Source: Bacteroidales bacterium
GTDB lineage: Bacteria > Bacteroidota > Bacteroidia > Bacteroidales > P3
Reading direction: 5' to 3'
Length of the DNA stretch: 64,000 bases
Assembly: GCA_017960475.1 (NCBI GenBank)
Contig: JAGCZH010000006.1
Location: 222,842-286,841 of the forward strand
Below, piece after piece: positions 1 to 7,829 of this stretch. The translations under genes and the position numbers were made by a program. Positions within the stretch are counted from its first letter, which is position 1. Every line of letters begins with the position of its first letter. Under the pieces are notes generated by a model. It was not told where the DNA came from. It saw only the letters and a program-made list of their open reading frames with translations, and did no database searches.

Positions 1-574
1 TGGTGACAATAATATTGCATGTACCAAACTCTGGATAATGCTCACTCATAAGCAATCTGAACCGTTGAGCAATATAGTCAAGCAACAATACAGCCTCGGG
101 AATCAGATAAGGTGAGGAATGGTACATTGTGTCCACCTTATAGAGCTCAGTGTTGAAAATAGGAACAAGGGGCTTGTTCTTAGCCGGGTCGCCGACAGTA
201 GAAGGGTCTACTCCCAAAGCTCGAGCCGCGGACAGCTGCACGTAATTTGAGTCATTGAATGTCTCACGATAATTGATTGTACCTGGCTTTACTACAGGAA
301 TTGATTCTCGGTTCAGTCGATTACGAAAGACATAGTTTTTAGGGTCTGTATTAAAGTCCTCTCCAATGGTATTTTCACCGGCCAGAGGGTCTTGATCTCG
401 TCCTGGAGCAACAATACCACGCCATGGAATAAACAGATAGGCAGCGACCAAAGCAGCAAGAATCAGCAACAACAAGCCTCCCCTGCCCTTGCGACGACGA
501 TGGCGAGAGCGGGATTTGTATGACGTTTGCTTTTTTCTGCTGTTGCTGACAGAGGTGTTGTGCCTATACATCAT
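1..574 (-). CDS. DUF5715-like membrane-anchored protein, 3' end beyond the window
   Basis: The reading frame opens at 574 with two adjacent ATG codons (574 and 571) and is still open at base 1, so only the first 191 residues are visible. The N-terminus is strongly basic (about 30 residues rich in Arg, Lys and Ser), followed by one membrane segment at about residues 32-50 that ends in FIPW. The rest is predicted to lie in the periplasm. The segment containing SSPYLIPEAVLLLDYIAQRF resembles Bacteroidetes DUF5715 proteins, which look like peptidoglycan carboxypeptidases of the M15 type. The catalytic part would lie beyond the window, so the enzymatic role is inference. It follows the lipocalin-like gene by 4 bases and is probably the last gene of the panB operon. 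Confidence 0.6.
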   Translation of the reverse strand, partial: MMYRHNTSVSNSRKKQTSYKSRSRHRRRKGRGGLLLLILAALVAAYLFIPWRGIVAPGRDQDPLAGENTIGEDFNTDPKNYVFRNRLNRESIPVVKPGTINYRETFNDSNYVQLSAARALGVDPSTVGDPAKNKPLVPIFNTELYKVDTMYHSSPYLIPEAVLLLDYIAQRFRLLMSEHYPEFGTCNIIVT

Positions 575-578
575 GGCT

Positions 579-1025
579 TCACATCCTTACAAATATCTGT
601 CGTACCAACATGTTTTTGAGCATTGACGACAATTCCAGAGTGTCGTCATCGAAACGAGTGACTAAAAAGAAATCCGATACCATATTCGACTTGTTGACGA
701 CAAAAAGTGTGTCGCAACTACCTGTATCATGGGATGTTGTCTTACGCCATGCCATGGGGATATTCATTGTGCTGTCTTGCGATTGGCGTCCATCGAACCA
801 CTCGAAAACAGACAAGGTGTCATCAGTGAGTGTCGTCTTATTGTCGGTGAACTCCCATATCTGAATCATGTCGGTTTCTCCCATCTCAATGCAATCTGTG
901 CCATAGCAAAAATTTGACAGTCTCCAGCTGCCCGTGAACGACGGTGTTTTGTTGCACGATGATACCAAAATGGCAATTGTTACGATTGCCAAAAACCTAC
1001 TAATATTGCGGAATATGTAATTCAT
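579..1025 (-). CDS. Lipocalin-like lipoprotein
   Basis: 148 residues. The N-terminus has two Arg, a hydrophobic stretch and a lipobox ending LVSSC, so the mature protein should be lipidated at Cys24 and membrane-attached. The next part (TPSFTGSWRLSNFCYG) has the G-x-W signature that opens lipocalin-like beta-barrels in many small Bacteroidetes lipoproteins. The remainder alternates polar and hydrophobic residues as expected for beta-strands. Ligand and function are unknown. It lies 6 bases after the HAD phosphatase gene and 4 bases before the DUF5715-like gene, so it is almost certainly cotranscribed with both. Confidence 0.6.
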   Translation of the reverse strand: MNYIFRNISRFLAIVTIAILVSSCNKTPSFTGSWRLSNFCYGTDCIEMGETDMIQIWEFTDNKTTLTDDTLSVFEWFDGRQSQDSTMNIPMAWRKTTSHDTGSCDTLFVVNKSNMVSDFFLVTRFDDDTLELSSMLKNMLVRQIFVRM

Positions 1026-1031
1026 ACTCTT

Positions 1032-1562
1032 TTAACTTTTTAAAGATTTGGCGTAAGCTAATAAATCGGGATAATAGAAATCGACAAGGTAAGGGTATTG
1101 GGTCGCTGTCACAGGCTCAGGTCCAACAAGAACTGTGGTCATACCTGCTCGGCGGCCAAAAAGCATATCGGAAGGCATGTCTCCAACCATGACAGAGCGA
1201 TGGAGCTTGACATCAGGATAGTCACGACGCGCTCGCAGTGCCATCCCTATCGACGGTTTGCGTTGAAAAGAGTGTTCCGACTTCAAAGCGGGACAGTGAT
1301 ATATACGGTCTATCTTGCCTCCATGATTCACGACCTCAGTGATAAAAAAATCATGTATTGCAGACAAATCCTTCTCACTCATCAATCCTTTGCCTATCCC
1401 CTGTTGGTTTGTGACAATGAAAATATGGTCAAAATGTTTTGAGAACAACGCCATAGCCTCGAGGACACCATCGATGATATGGAAGTCGTCTGGTTTGGTA
1501 ACATATCCATCGACTATTCGCTCGTTGATAACGCCGTCTCTGTCAAGAAATAATGACGCCAT
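1032..1562 (-). CDS. HAD-IIIA phosphatase, GmhB/HisB-N-like
   Basis: 176 residues from the ATG at 1562. The open frame extends further upstream, but that part overlaps the end of the glycosyltransferase gene and has no family match. All HAD motifs are visible: FLDRDGVIN (nucleophile Asp and acid Asp) near the N-terminus, VTNQQGIG (motif II), a Lys in FQRKPSIGM (motif III) and VGDMPSDM (motif IV). The best family match is D,D-heptose 1,7-bisphosphate phosphatase (GmhB). The zinc loop of that family normally carries several Cys/His residues, while here only HCPALKSEHSFQRKP remains, with a single Cys. The substrate is therefore uncertain. A glycosyltransferase lies directly upstream (4-base gap), consistent with a role in surface sugar metabolism. 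Confidence 0.75.
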   Translation of the reverse strand: MASLFLDRDGVINERIVDGYVTKPDDFHIIDGVLEAMALFSKHFDHIFIVTNQQGIGKGLMSEKDLSAIHDFFITEVVNHGGKIDRIYHCPALKSEHSFQRKPSIGMALRARRDYPDVKLHRSVMVGDMPSDMLFGRRAGMTTVLVGPEPVTATQYPYLVDFYYPDLLAYAKSLKS

Positions 1563-1566
1563 ACTA

Positions 1567-2505
1567 TCAATCCACAAGTTCTTTTTCGATAAGATATGAG
1601 TTGCGTGTGGTGGAGTTGCGACAGATGAGCTCGCCAAGAAAACCTGACAAGAACAGCATAGCTCCCAGCAATACAAACAGCATGGAGAGATAGAACCATA
1701 CGCTTGTTGTCAATGCTATGCGGCCACACAGGCGCAACACGACGACGACGACAAGAGCCACAAATCCGAGAATGAACGACATTGAGCCCACAAGGCCGAA
1801 GAAATGCATTGGTTGCTTGCCAAACTTCGACATGAACATGATGGACATGAGGTCAAGGTAGCCGTTGACAAAGCGGTTAAGACCGAATTTTGTGACTCCA
1901 AACTCACGTTTGCGATGTTGCACCACTTTCTCACCTATCTTGGTGAAACCAGCCCATTTGGCAATCACGGGAATATAACGATGCATCTCTCCATATACCT
2001 CTATAGACTTCACAACATCGCGGCGGTATGCTTTCAAGCCACAATTGAAGTCGTGAAGCTTAATGCCCGACATAACCCTTGTTGTCCAGTTGAAAAATTT
2101 TGACGGAATATTTTTGGCTATCTTAGAGTCGTAGCGTTTCTTCTTCCATCCCGACACGAGGTCGAAACCTCCTTCTTTAATCATCTTATAGAGTTCCGGC
2201 ACCTCATCGGGGCTATCCTGCAAATCAGCATCCATGGTGATGACAACATCGCCCTGGGCATGTGAGAATCCAACATTAAGAGCCGCCGACTTGCCATAGT
2301 TGCGACGGAATTTAATACCTTTATAGGCTGGATTATTGGCTCGTAACGACTCAATAACTTTCCATGAGTTGTCTTTGCTGCCATCATCAACCATAATAAC
2401 CTCATAACTGAAGCCATTCTGCAGCATTACTCTGTCAATCCATTCTGCCAAATGCGGCAATGACTCATCTTCATTAAAAAGGGGAACGACTATACTTATG
2501 TCCAT
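1567..2505 (-). CDS. Family 2 glycosyltransferase, polyprenyl-phosphate (DPM1/GtrB) type
   Basis: 312 residues from the ATG at 2505, which starts MDISIVVPLFNEDESL, the usual N-terminus of this family. An in-frame ATG 15 codons upstream adds only a Lys/Ile-rich tail. The GT-A fold shows VDDGSKDNS and DADLQDSPDE (the DxD-type metal/nucleotide-sugar site). The C-terminus carries two membrane helices at about residues 230-255 and 265-290. Proteins of this layout move a sugar from a nucleotide donor to undecaprenyl phosphate on the cytoplasmic face. The donor sugar cannot be read from the sequence. It follows the DUF4199 gene by 69 bases, a pairing I recall from other Bacteroidetes. Confidence 0.85.
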   Translation of the reverse strand: MDISIVVPLFNEDESLPHLAEWIDRVMLQNGFSYEVIMVDDGSKDNSWKVIESLRANNPAYKGIKFRRNYGKSAALNVGFSHAQGDVVITMDADLQDSPDEVPELYKMIKEGGFDLVSGWKKKRYDSKIAKNIPSKFFNWTTRVMSGIKLHDFNCGLKAYRRDVVKSIEVYGEMHRYIPVIAKWAGFTKIGEKVVQHRKREFGVTKFGLNRFVNGYLDLMSIMFMSKFGKQPMHFFGLVGSMSFILGFVALVVVVVLRLCGRIALTTSVWFYLSMLFVLLGAMLFLSGFLGELICRNSTTRNSYLIEKELVD

Positions 2506-2574
2506 ATAGGAATTTTTTATTTTAATGTTTATCTGTTCAATTAATAACAATTATTTGCCCAATCTCAATAGAGT

Positions 2575-3126
2575 CTATTTATTTTTCTGTTTTACAATAT
2601 CTTTTTCTGTTCTAAATATCAATGACGAGATGAAAGCCACCATTATTGACATCACGGCTGTACGAAAGGCGCCAATAAATGCCCATGTGTGTAATTTGTA
2701 ACCTTTCATCACTGCCACAGTGTTGATTTTATCTTCCTCGGAAGCATTGCCGCTCATCTCTCCATCGACGAAATGAGACAAACAACGTGATGGAAACTCG
2801 CTGTCTATCACCGAGCCATACAATAGCAAATACAATCCATACACTATCGCCGCCACAATACCAAGACCAAGTCCGTACATCATTAGTTCCTTGAAAAAAA
2901 CTTTTTTTTCCGGAAGTGACGACCTATAGCGACATGTGAAAAAAAGTGTGGCGACCAGAAGTGTTATATCTGTGACCAGGTTTTCAGGCGTATTTATTGG
3001 ATAATATATCAGTTTGCAGAACAGAACAACACCTGCCATTATTAGTCCCGTGAAAAGACCGTCCCTTAGCAGAGCTGTCCTGTATGGACCATATATTTCC
3101 GATTGATATGTCCTGAAGAAACGCAT
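2575..3126 (-). CDS. DUF4199 family membrane protein
   Basis: 183 residues with four predicted membrane helices: about 25-45 (LFTGLIMAGVVLFCKLIYYP), 55-70, 85-105 (YGLGLGIVAAIVYGLYLLLY) and 150-172 near the C-terminus. The arrangement and the position next to a DPM1-type glycosyltransferase match the Bacteroidetes DUF4199 family, which has no proven function. The ATG at 3126 lies 11 bases after panB, so translation probably follows from the same transcript. An accessory role for the neighbouring glycosyltransferase is inference from gene order only. Confidence 0.65.
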   Translation of the reverse strand: MRFFRTYQSEIYGPYRTALLRDGLFTGLIMAGVVLFCKLIYYPINTPENLVTDITLLVATLFFTCRYRSSLPEKKVFFKELMMYGLGLGIVAAIVYGLYLLLYGSVIDSEFPSRCLSHFVDGEMSGNASEEDKINTVAVMKGYKLHTWAFIGAFRTAVMSIMVAFISSLIFRTEKDIVKQKNK

Positions 3127-3137
3127 GGTCTTCTAAA

Positions 3138-3956
3138 TCAATACTGCTCTTTTTCGTTGGGGAAATCGAGAGATTTCACATCGTTGATATACTGGCGTAT
3201 GGCATTGCTGATATCCTCTCCTATGGTGCCATAAAGGCGCAGATAGCGAGGTTTAAACTGCTGGGTAATGCCAAGCATGTCCTGCAACACCAGCACCTGT
3301 CCGTCGACACCACTGCCAGCGCCAATACCGATAACAGGTATTTTTACTTCTGAAGCTATACGGGAAGCCAAAACAGCCGGTATTTTCTCTAGAACCATAG
3401 CAAAACAGCCGGCATCTTCAAGCACATGTGCGTCGTGGACTACACGTGCGGCCTCCTCCTCTTCGGTGGCACGAACAGCATATGTGCCAAACTTGTTGAT
3501 ACTTTGAGGCGTAAGTCCCAGATGACCCATCACCGGTATACCAGCGCTGAGGATACGTTGTATGGACTCCAGCACCTCTTCACCTCCTTCCAGCTTCACG
3601 GCGTCAGCGCCAGTCTCTTTCATTATACGTATGGCCGATGCCAGTGCCTGCTTGGAGTTGCCTTGATATGTGCCAAAAGGCATATCTACAACCACAAGGG
3701 CGCGATTTATAGCCCTTACCACTGATGATGCATAGACTATCATCTCATCAAGGGTTATCGGTAGGGTTGTCTTAAAGCCCTCCATCACGTTGGCAGCGCT
3801 GTCACCTACGAGGACCACATCTATCTTTGTACGGTCTAAAAGCTGGGCCATAGAGTAGTCGTAGGCGGTAAGCATGGCAATTTTCTCGCCATGCAGTTTC
3901 ATATTTTGAAGTACACGTGTTGTGACTTTTGTCACGTCGGTTTGCAAATAAGCCAT
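3138..3956 (-). CDS. panB: 3-methyl-2-oxobutanoate hydroxymethyltransferase
   Basis: 272 residues, the normal length for PanB. The enzyme transfers a hydroxymethyl group from 5,10-methylene-tetrahydrofolate to alpha-ketoisovalerate, giving ketopantoate, the first step of pantothenate/CoA synthesis in the cytoplasm. The TIM-barrel signatures are visible: [10 protein letters not shown] (metal-binding Asp), [31 protein letters not shown] with the active-site region, and [20 protein letters not shown]. The second half of the usual VGDSLGMV motif is changed to SAANV, a mild deviation. It is the first gene of the leftmost minus-strand operon. No clear -7 TAnnTTTG box is visible in the 170 bases upstream. 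Confidence 0.95.
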   Translation of the reverse strand: MAYLQTDVTKVTTRVLQNMKLHGEKIAMLTAYDYSMAQLLDRTKIDVVLVGDSAANVMEGFKTTLPITLDEMIVYASSVVRAINRALVVVDMPFGTYQGNSKQALASAIRIMKETGADAVKLEGGEEVLESIQRILSAGIPVMGHLGLTPQSINKFGTYAVRATEEEEAARVVHDAHVLEDAGCFAMVLEKIPAVLASRIASEVKIPVIGIGAGSGVDGQVLVLQDMLGITQQFKPRYLRLYGTIGEDISNAIRQYINDVKSLDFPNEKEQY

Positions 3957-4129
3957 GATTTGATTTTAGAAAAAATATGTCGACGATTGTCGTTATTTTT
4001 TTGCAATGATTAAAATTGATATGTAAGATATTAACTGCAAGCCAAGAGACACCTTAAAACTTTAAACGTTAAACTCTAAACAATAATAACTGTATGTTAC
4101 ATCGTAAACGGTTTAACAAAAAGTTTTTG

Positions 4130-5401
4130 TTACTCTATCTCCTCGTCGTCTTTGTAACGGTTGTCCGATTCGCTGTCTTCAATCTCATCAACCTCATCCT
4201 CCACAATTCTCATAAGAGCACGAAGAGGCTTCTTTATTTCATAGTTTCCATGACGGTCAAGACGGTAAGCTTTCCAGTGTTTACCCAACGCCGAGAATGA
4301 GCCATCCTCCATATCTGTCTTGCATTCAAAGAAGTAATCGTCCATCTCTTCTGGCTGTATGCGTTTGCCAAGGAAAATAGTGTCAAGCTGCATACTGTTG
4401 ACAGAGGCCTGAACGCTGAGCGACACTTTCGAAGGCATCTTTTTTGTCGTCAACGCCTTGTATTCAACTCCCTTCTCTGAATATTTCTTGCCGAAGATTC
4501 TAATCTTATTGTCTATTTGCTCCTGTGTTACAGGGAAACGAACATAGATGGAATCGGGAAGTGTGCTGGAGCATTCTCCATAACTTCTTTTAATGCTACT
4601 ATGCAACACTATATAGCCCACCTGGACAATGAATTGTTTGCGATGTGGCACTAAGAAATACTCCTCAACAATGGGTTTGTATTCCAAATGCTCCTCTATG
4701 CGGAACTCAATATTAGAGGGGCAGCTGTCTTTGGTGTTCTCAACGTTGTAGAGAGCGCCTCTTTTCATGAACACCGAGGCATAGTAGCCTCTTATTGTTG
4801 TGTCCATTGAAGGAACGGCACAACCTCTCGCCGCCCCAAGACATGCATCAGGGTCGTGAACAAGAGAGATAAGGACACAGTTGTCAAGATTAATATTTTG
4901 GTTGAAAGTGCGGCGGCTTTCAGGAAGATCCGCGGTACGATAAGCTTTACGTGTGACAGGAACCTCGTAACGTACGGTCTCCACAGTGTCGCCATGGCAG
5001 TTGCAACTGATGGGATTTAGAGCGTAACGGATTGGGAAAGGAGCATAGCAGCGATTGGCAAAATAGTTATATATTTTATCCACACGGTTCTCCGAGAGCT
5101 CTTCACTGGAGCTATAGCCTTCTATGGTGATAGCATAAAGTTTTGGATTGGAACGGTCTGCGAAGGCGACACGGTAGACTGAGTCAAGCCAGTCGAGGTC
5201 GGAGATATTGTAATCGGTCGATGAACCGCTGTATTGAAGCAACAGACAGAATCTGTCGGGATGTATCATCGCTTTCTGCATATTTTTCACAGGCTTTTTG
5301 CTGGGAATGTAAATACCAGTTTGGGCTTTTGCGACAGAGCCTGGCAAAATAATTGCAGCGAGGAGGGACAAAGTAATGAAACACTTGAAATAACGTTTCA
5401 T
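4130..5401 (-). CDS. Secreted protein of unknown function, possible divergent OmpA-like segment
   Basis: 423 residues. A signal peptide is clear (positive MKRYFK, hydrophobic core, SVAKAQ cleavage site at about residue 27). I do not recognise the family as a whole. Residues 85-115, which include ITIEGYSSSEELSENRVDKI and a following YNYF, resemble the strand-helix segment of OmpA-type peptidoglycan-binding domains, where a GH/GY-x-S motif precedes a helix of RA/RV repeats. The match is weak. Six to eight Cys residues (for example SCNCH) suggest disulfides or metal binding. The last 20 residues are highly acidic (VEDEVDEIEDSESD). It follows the MoxR ATPase gene by 58 bases and may be a client or partner of that cluster. 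Confidence 0.5.
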   Translation of the reverse strand: MKRYFKCFITLSLLAAIILPGSVAKAQTGIYIPSKKPVKNMQKAMIHPDRFCLLLQYSGSSTDYNISDLDWLDSVYRVAFADRSNPKLYAITIEGYSSSEELSENRVDKIYNYFANRCYAPFPIRYALNPISCNCHGDTVETVRYEVPVTRKAYRTADLPESRRTFNQNINLDNCVLISLVHDPDACLGAARGCAVPSMDTTIRGYYASVFMKRGALYNVENTKDSCPSNIEFRIEEHLEYKPIVEEYFLVPHRKQFIVQVGYIVLHSSIKRSYGECSSTLPDSIYVRFPVTQEQIDNKIRIFGKKYSEKGVEYKALTTKKMPSKVSLSVQASVNSMQLDTIFLGKRIQPEEMDDYFFECKTDMEDGSFSALGKHWKAYRLDRHGNYEIKKPLRALMRIVEDEVDEIEDSESDNRYKDDEEIE

Positions 5402-5459
5402 AACACAATAAGATTGTTTGTTTTTGAATTTATATGATAGAGTTCTCTTTTTTTCTTTG

Positions 5460-6431
5460 TTATATATTCCTAACCGACAGTTTTAGCTCAGAGATAATCG
5501 ATTCCGTGGTGATACCCTCTGCTTCAGCGAAATAGTTGCGCACCAAACGATGACGCAACACTTCGTCAGCCACAGCGTCAACATCTTCTCTGTCGGGAGA
5601 GTATTTGCCAGAAAGGGCTGCATGGGTTTTTGCTCCCATGACAAGATATTGCGATGCGCGAGGACCCGCACCCCATGACAGATACTTGGCTGCCACTGTG
5701 TTGCCCTCTTTTGAGGGTCGAGTGGCTGCCGCCAAAGCAACAGCGTAGGACACCACATTGTCCGGCACAGGAAGACGGCGTATTACTGACTGGAAATGAA
5801 CTATTTCTTCTGCCGAGAGAACTACTTGAACATCATCGTTACGCTCAATTGTTGTCTGACGGACGATATCCATTTCCTCATCGAATGACGGATAATCGAG
5901 CATTATGTTGAGCATAAAGCGGTCCAACTGTGCTTCCGGCAATGGATATGTGCCTTCCTGCTCGATGGGGTTCTGAGTGGCAAGCACAAAGAAAGGAGCC
6001 TCGAGAGGATAGGAATGCCCCGCGACGGTCACCGACTTCTCCTGCATGGCTTCAAGCAAAGCCGACTGCGTCTTGGGTGGAGTGCGGTTGATTTCATCGG
6101 CAAGCAGAATATTGGCAAACACAGGACCCTTGACGAAACGGAAATGACGGTTTTCATCGAGGATCTCTGAGCCTGTGATATCAGAAGGCATCAAGTCAGG
6201 AGTGAACTGTATGCGGTTGAATGTCAAACCCAGAGCACGAGAGAGTGTGTTGACCATAAGGGTCTTGGCCAGACCTGGCACACCCACCAGCAGACAGTGA
6301 CCTCCTGTGAAGATGGAGAGTAGCAAACTGTCGACAACGTGGTCTTGGCCTATAATGACTTTGCCCACCTCATTGCGCAAAAGGTGGTACTTTTCCACTA
6401 ATGTATCAAGCGATTCGACGTCAGAAGCCAT
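5460..6431 (-). CDS. MoxR-family AAA+ ATPase
   Basis: 323 residues, full length for the family. Walker A is GVPGLAKTLMV (about residues 54-64), Walker B is LADEINR, and a sensor segment VLATQNPIEQEGTYPLPEAQ is intact. MoxR ATPases are chaperone-like remodelers that usually work with DUF58 and von Willebrand-domain proteins. None of those partners is adjacent here: upstream are two periplasmic PPIase genes (16-base gap) and downstream is a secreted unknown. That context suggests envelope assembly, but the substrate is unknown. The protein itself is cytoplasmic, with no signal peptide. Confidence 0.9.
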   Translation of the reverse strand: MASDVESLDTLVEKYHLLRNEVGKVIIGQDHVVDSLLLSIFTGGHCLLVGVPGLAKTLMVNTLSRALGLTFNRIQFTPDLMPSDITGSEILDENRHFRFVKGPVFANILLADEINRTPPKTQSALLEAMQEKSVTVAGHSYPLEAPFFVLATQNPIEQEGTYPLPEAQLDRFMLNIMLDYPSFDEEMDIVRQTTIERNDDVQVVLSAEEIVHFQSVIRRLPVPDNVVSYAVALAAATRPSKEGNTVAAKYLSWGAGPRASQYLVMGAKTHAALSGKYSPDREDVDAVADEVLRHRLVRNYFAEAEGITTESIISELKLSVRNI

Positions 6432-6447
6432 TGTAAATATATCTTTT

Positions 6448-7815
6448 TTATTCGACCCACTTCAATTGGAAGTCGCAGTCTTGAAAGTCTTTATCTATTT
6501 TAATATAAGTATTCTTTATGGTTTTTGCCGCCCAGTCATATATTTTATCCTGCTTGGCGTTCTCGAGGGCGGCATTATATATTCTGTCATAGTCCTCTTT
6601 GAGGTTGGCAAGGTGACGTGGGTTGCGGCGAATAAGGGTGACGATACGGTAAGCGTCGCGGTTCTCGTCGGTTTTCATGGCGGTGGCATTGCTGATGTCA
6701 CCGGCATTCATAGTGGCGAAAGGTATGCCAGAATACAACTGTTTTAGCTCGTCAATCGTGAAAAGATATCCTCCGTTGCTGGGGTGTGTCACTTTACCAC
6801 CGTCAATCTTGTTGGCGTTATCCGAAAAATCAGTCGCTGCCTGAGCAAAGGTTAGTCTTCCGAGTCTTATTTCGGTGGCCAAGCTATCAAGAAGAATACG
6901 GCTGCGGAGAAGGTCCTCCGATGACACCTTGGGTATCATCAATATATGGCGACAATTTATGGCGTTGCCACGACGTTCGATAAGTTGAATGATATGGAAA
7001 CCGAACTGAGTCTCTATAACTGGTGACACCTCGCCAGGTTTCAGAGCAAAGGCGGCAGCCTCAAATTCGCTTACCATCTTGCCACGGGTGAAGAAACCGA
7101 GTTCTCCTCCTTTTGTGGCTGACCCGGGATCCTCGGAATAAAGGGTGGCCAACGTGGAGAATCTGTCGCCACTCAGAATACGCTCCCTTAATTTGTTAAG
7201 CTCCAACTTGATTCTTTCACGCTCTCCTTCGCTAATGACGGGTTTGCGGCATATTTCAGCTATCTCAAATGTCTCATCAATATAAGGGATGCTGTCTTTG
7301 TCAATCTTGTTGAAGAATTCTGTCACTTCGTGTGGAGTGATTTTCACATTGGACGTAAGCTGATGTCTTACACGCTCCGCTATCATTCTCTCACGAAGCA
7401 TTTTCGACATCAAATCCTTCAGCTCTTCAAAAGTATAGCCCGTAGCCTGACGTATCGCTTCGTGGCTGCCATACTGAGTCTCGTACATATCGAGATAGTA
7501 CTGCACATTGGTTTTTACTTCGTCGTCGGTCACTTCAACACTATCCACCTCTCCTTTGTGGACAAGAAGCTTATTGATAAGCAATCCTTCGAGGATGTTG
7601 CAGCGGTTTTGGAAAGCGTTCTCATAACCTTGTTTGATACGCAGACTCACGTAGCCGTTCTCGATATCGGACAACTTGACAATATTCTTGCCTACCACAG
7701 CGACAACCTTGTCAACCACCGGTTCGTTATGGGACTTGCCGTCGGCGACACTGCCCTGGGCATTGGCCGCCATACAGGCGATAAGAAGTATACTCGATAT
7801 TATAATACGTTTCAT
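6448..7815 (-). CDS. SurA-like periplasmic peptidyl-prolyl isomerase
   Basis: 455 residues from the ATG at 7815 (MKRIIISSILLIACMAANAQ, a good signal peptide). An ATG six codons further upstream overlaps the preceding gene and would spoil the signal sequence. After a SurA-type N-terminal helical region that includes VVGKNIVKLSDIENGYV, there is a clear parvulin domain at about 180-280 (GGELGFFTRGKMVSEFE, QFGFHIIQLIERR) and a weaker second one after HILMIPK. SurA proteins escort outer-membrane proteins across the periplasm. It lies 14 bases after the larger PPIase gene, so the two are probably cotranslated from one mRNA. Confidence 0.85.
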   Translation of the reverse strand: MKRIIISSILLIACMAANAQGSVADGKSHNEPVVDKVVAVVGKNIVKLSDIENGYVSLRIKQGYENAFQNRCNILEGLLINKLLVHKGEVDSVEVTDDEVKTNVQYYLDMYETQYGSHEAIRQATGYTFEELKDLMSKMLRERMIAERVRHQLTSNVKITPHEVTEFFNKIDKDSIPYIDETFEIAEICRKPVISEGERERIKLELNKLRERILSGDRFSTLATLYSEDPGSATKGGELGFFTRGKMVSEFEAAAFALKPGEVSPVIETQFGFHIIQLIERRGNAINCRHILMIPKVSSEDLLRSRILLDSLATEIRLGRLTFAQAATDFSDNANKIDGGKVTHPSNGGYLFTIDELKQLYSGIPFATMNAGDISNATAMKTDENRDAYRIVTLIRRNPRHLANLKEDYDRIYNAALENAKQDKIYDWAAKTIKNTYIKIDKDFQDCDFQLKWVE

Positions 7816-7829
7816 TGCAGAATAGGAAA

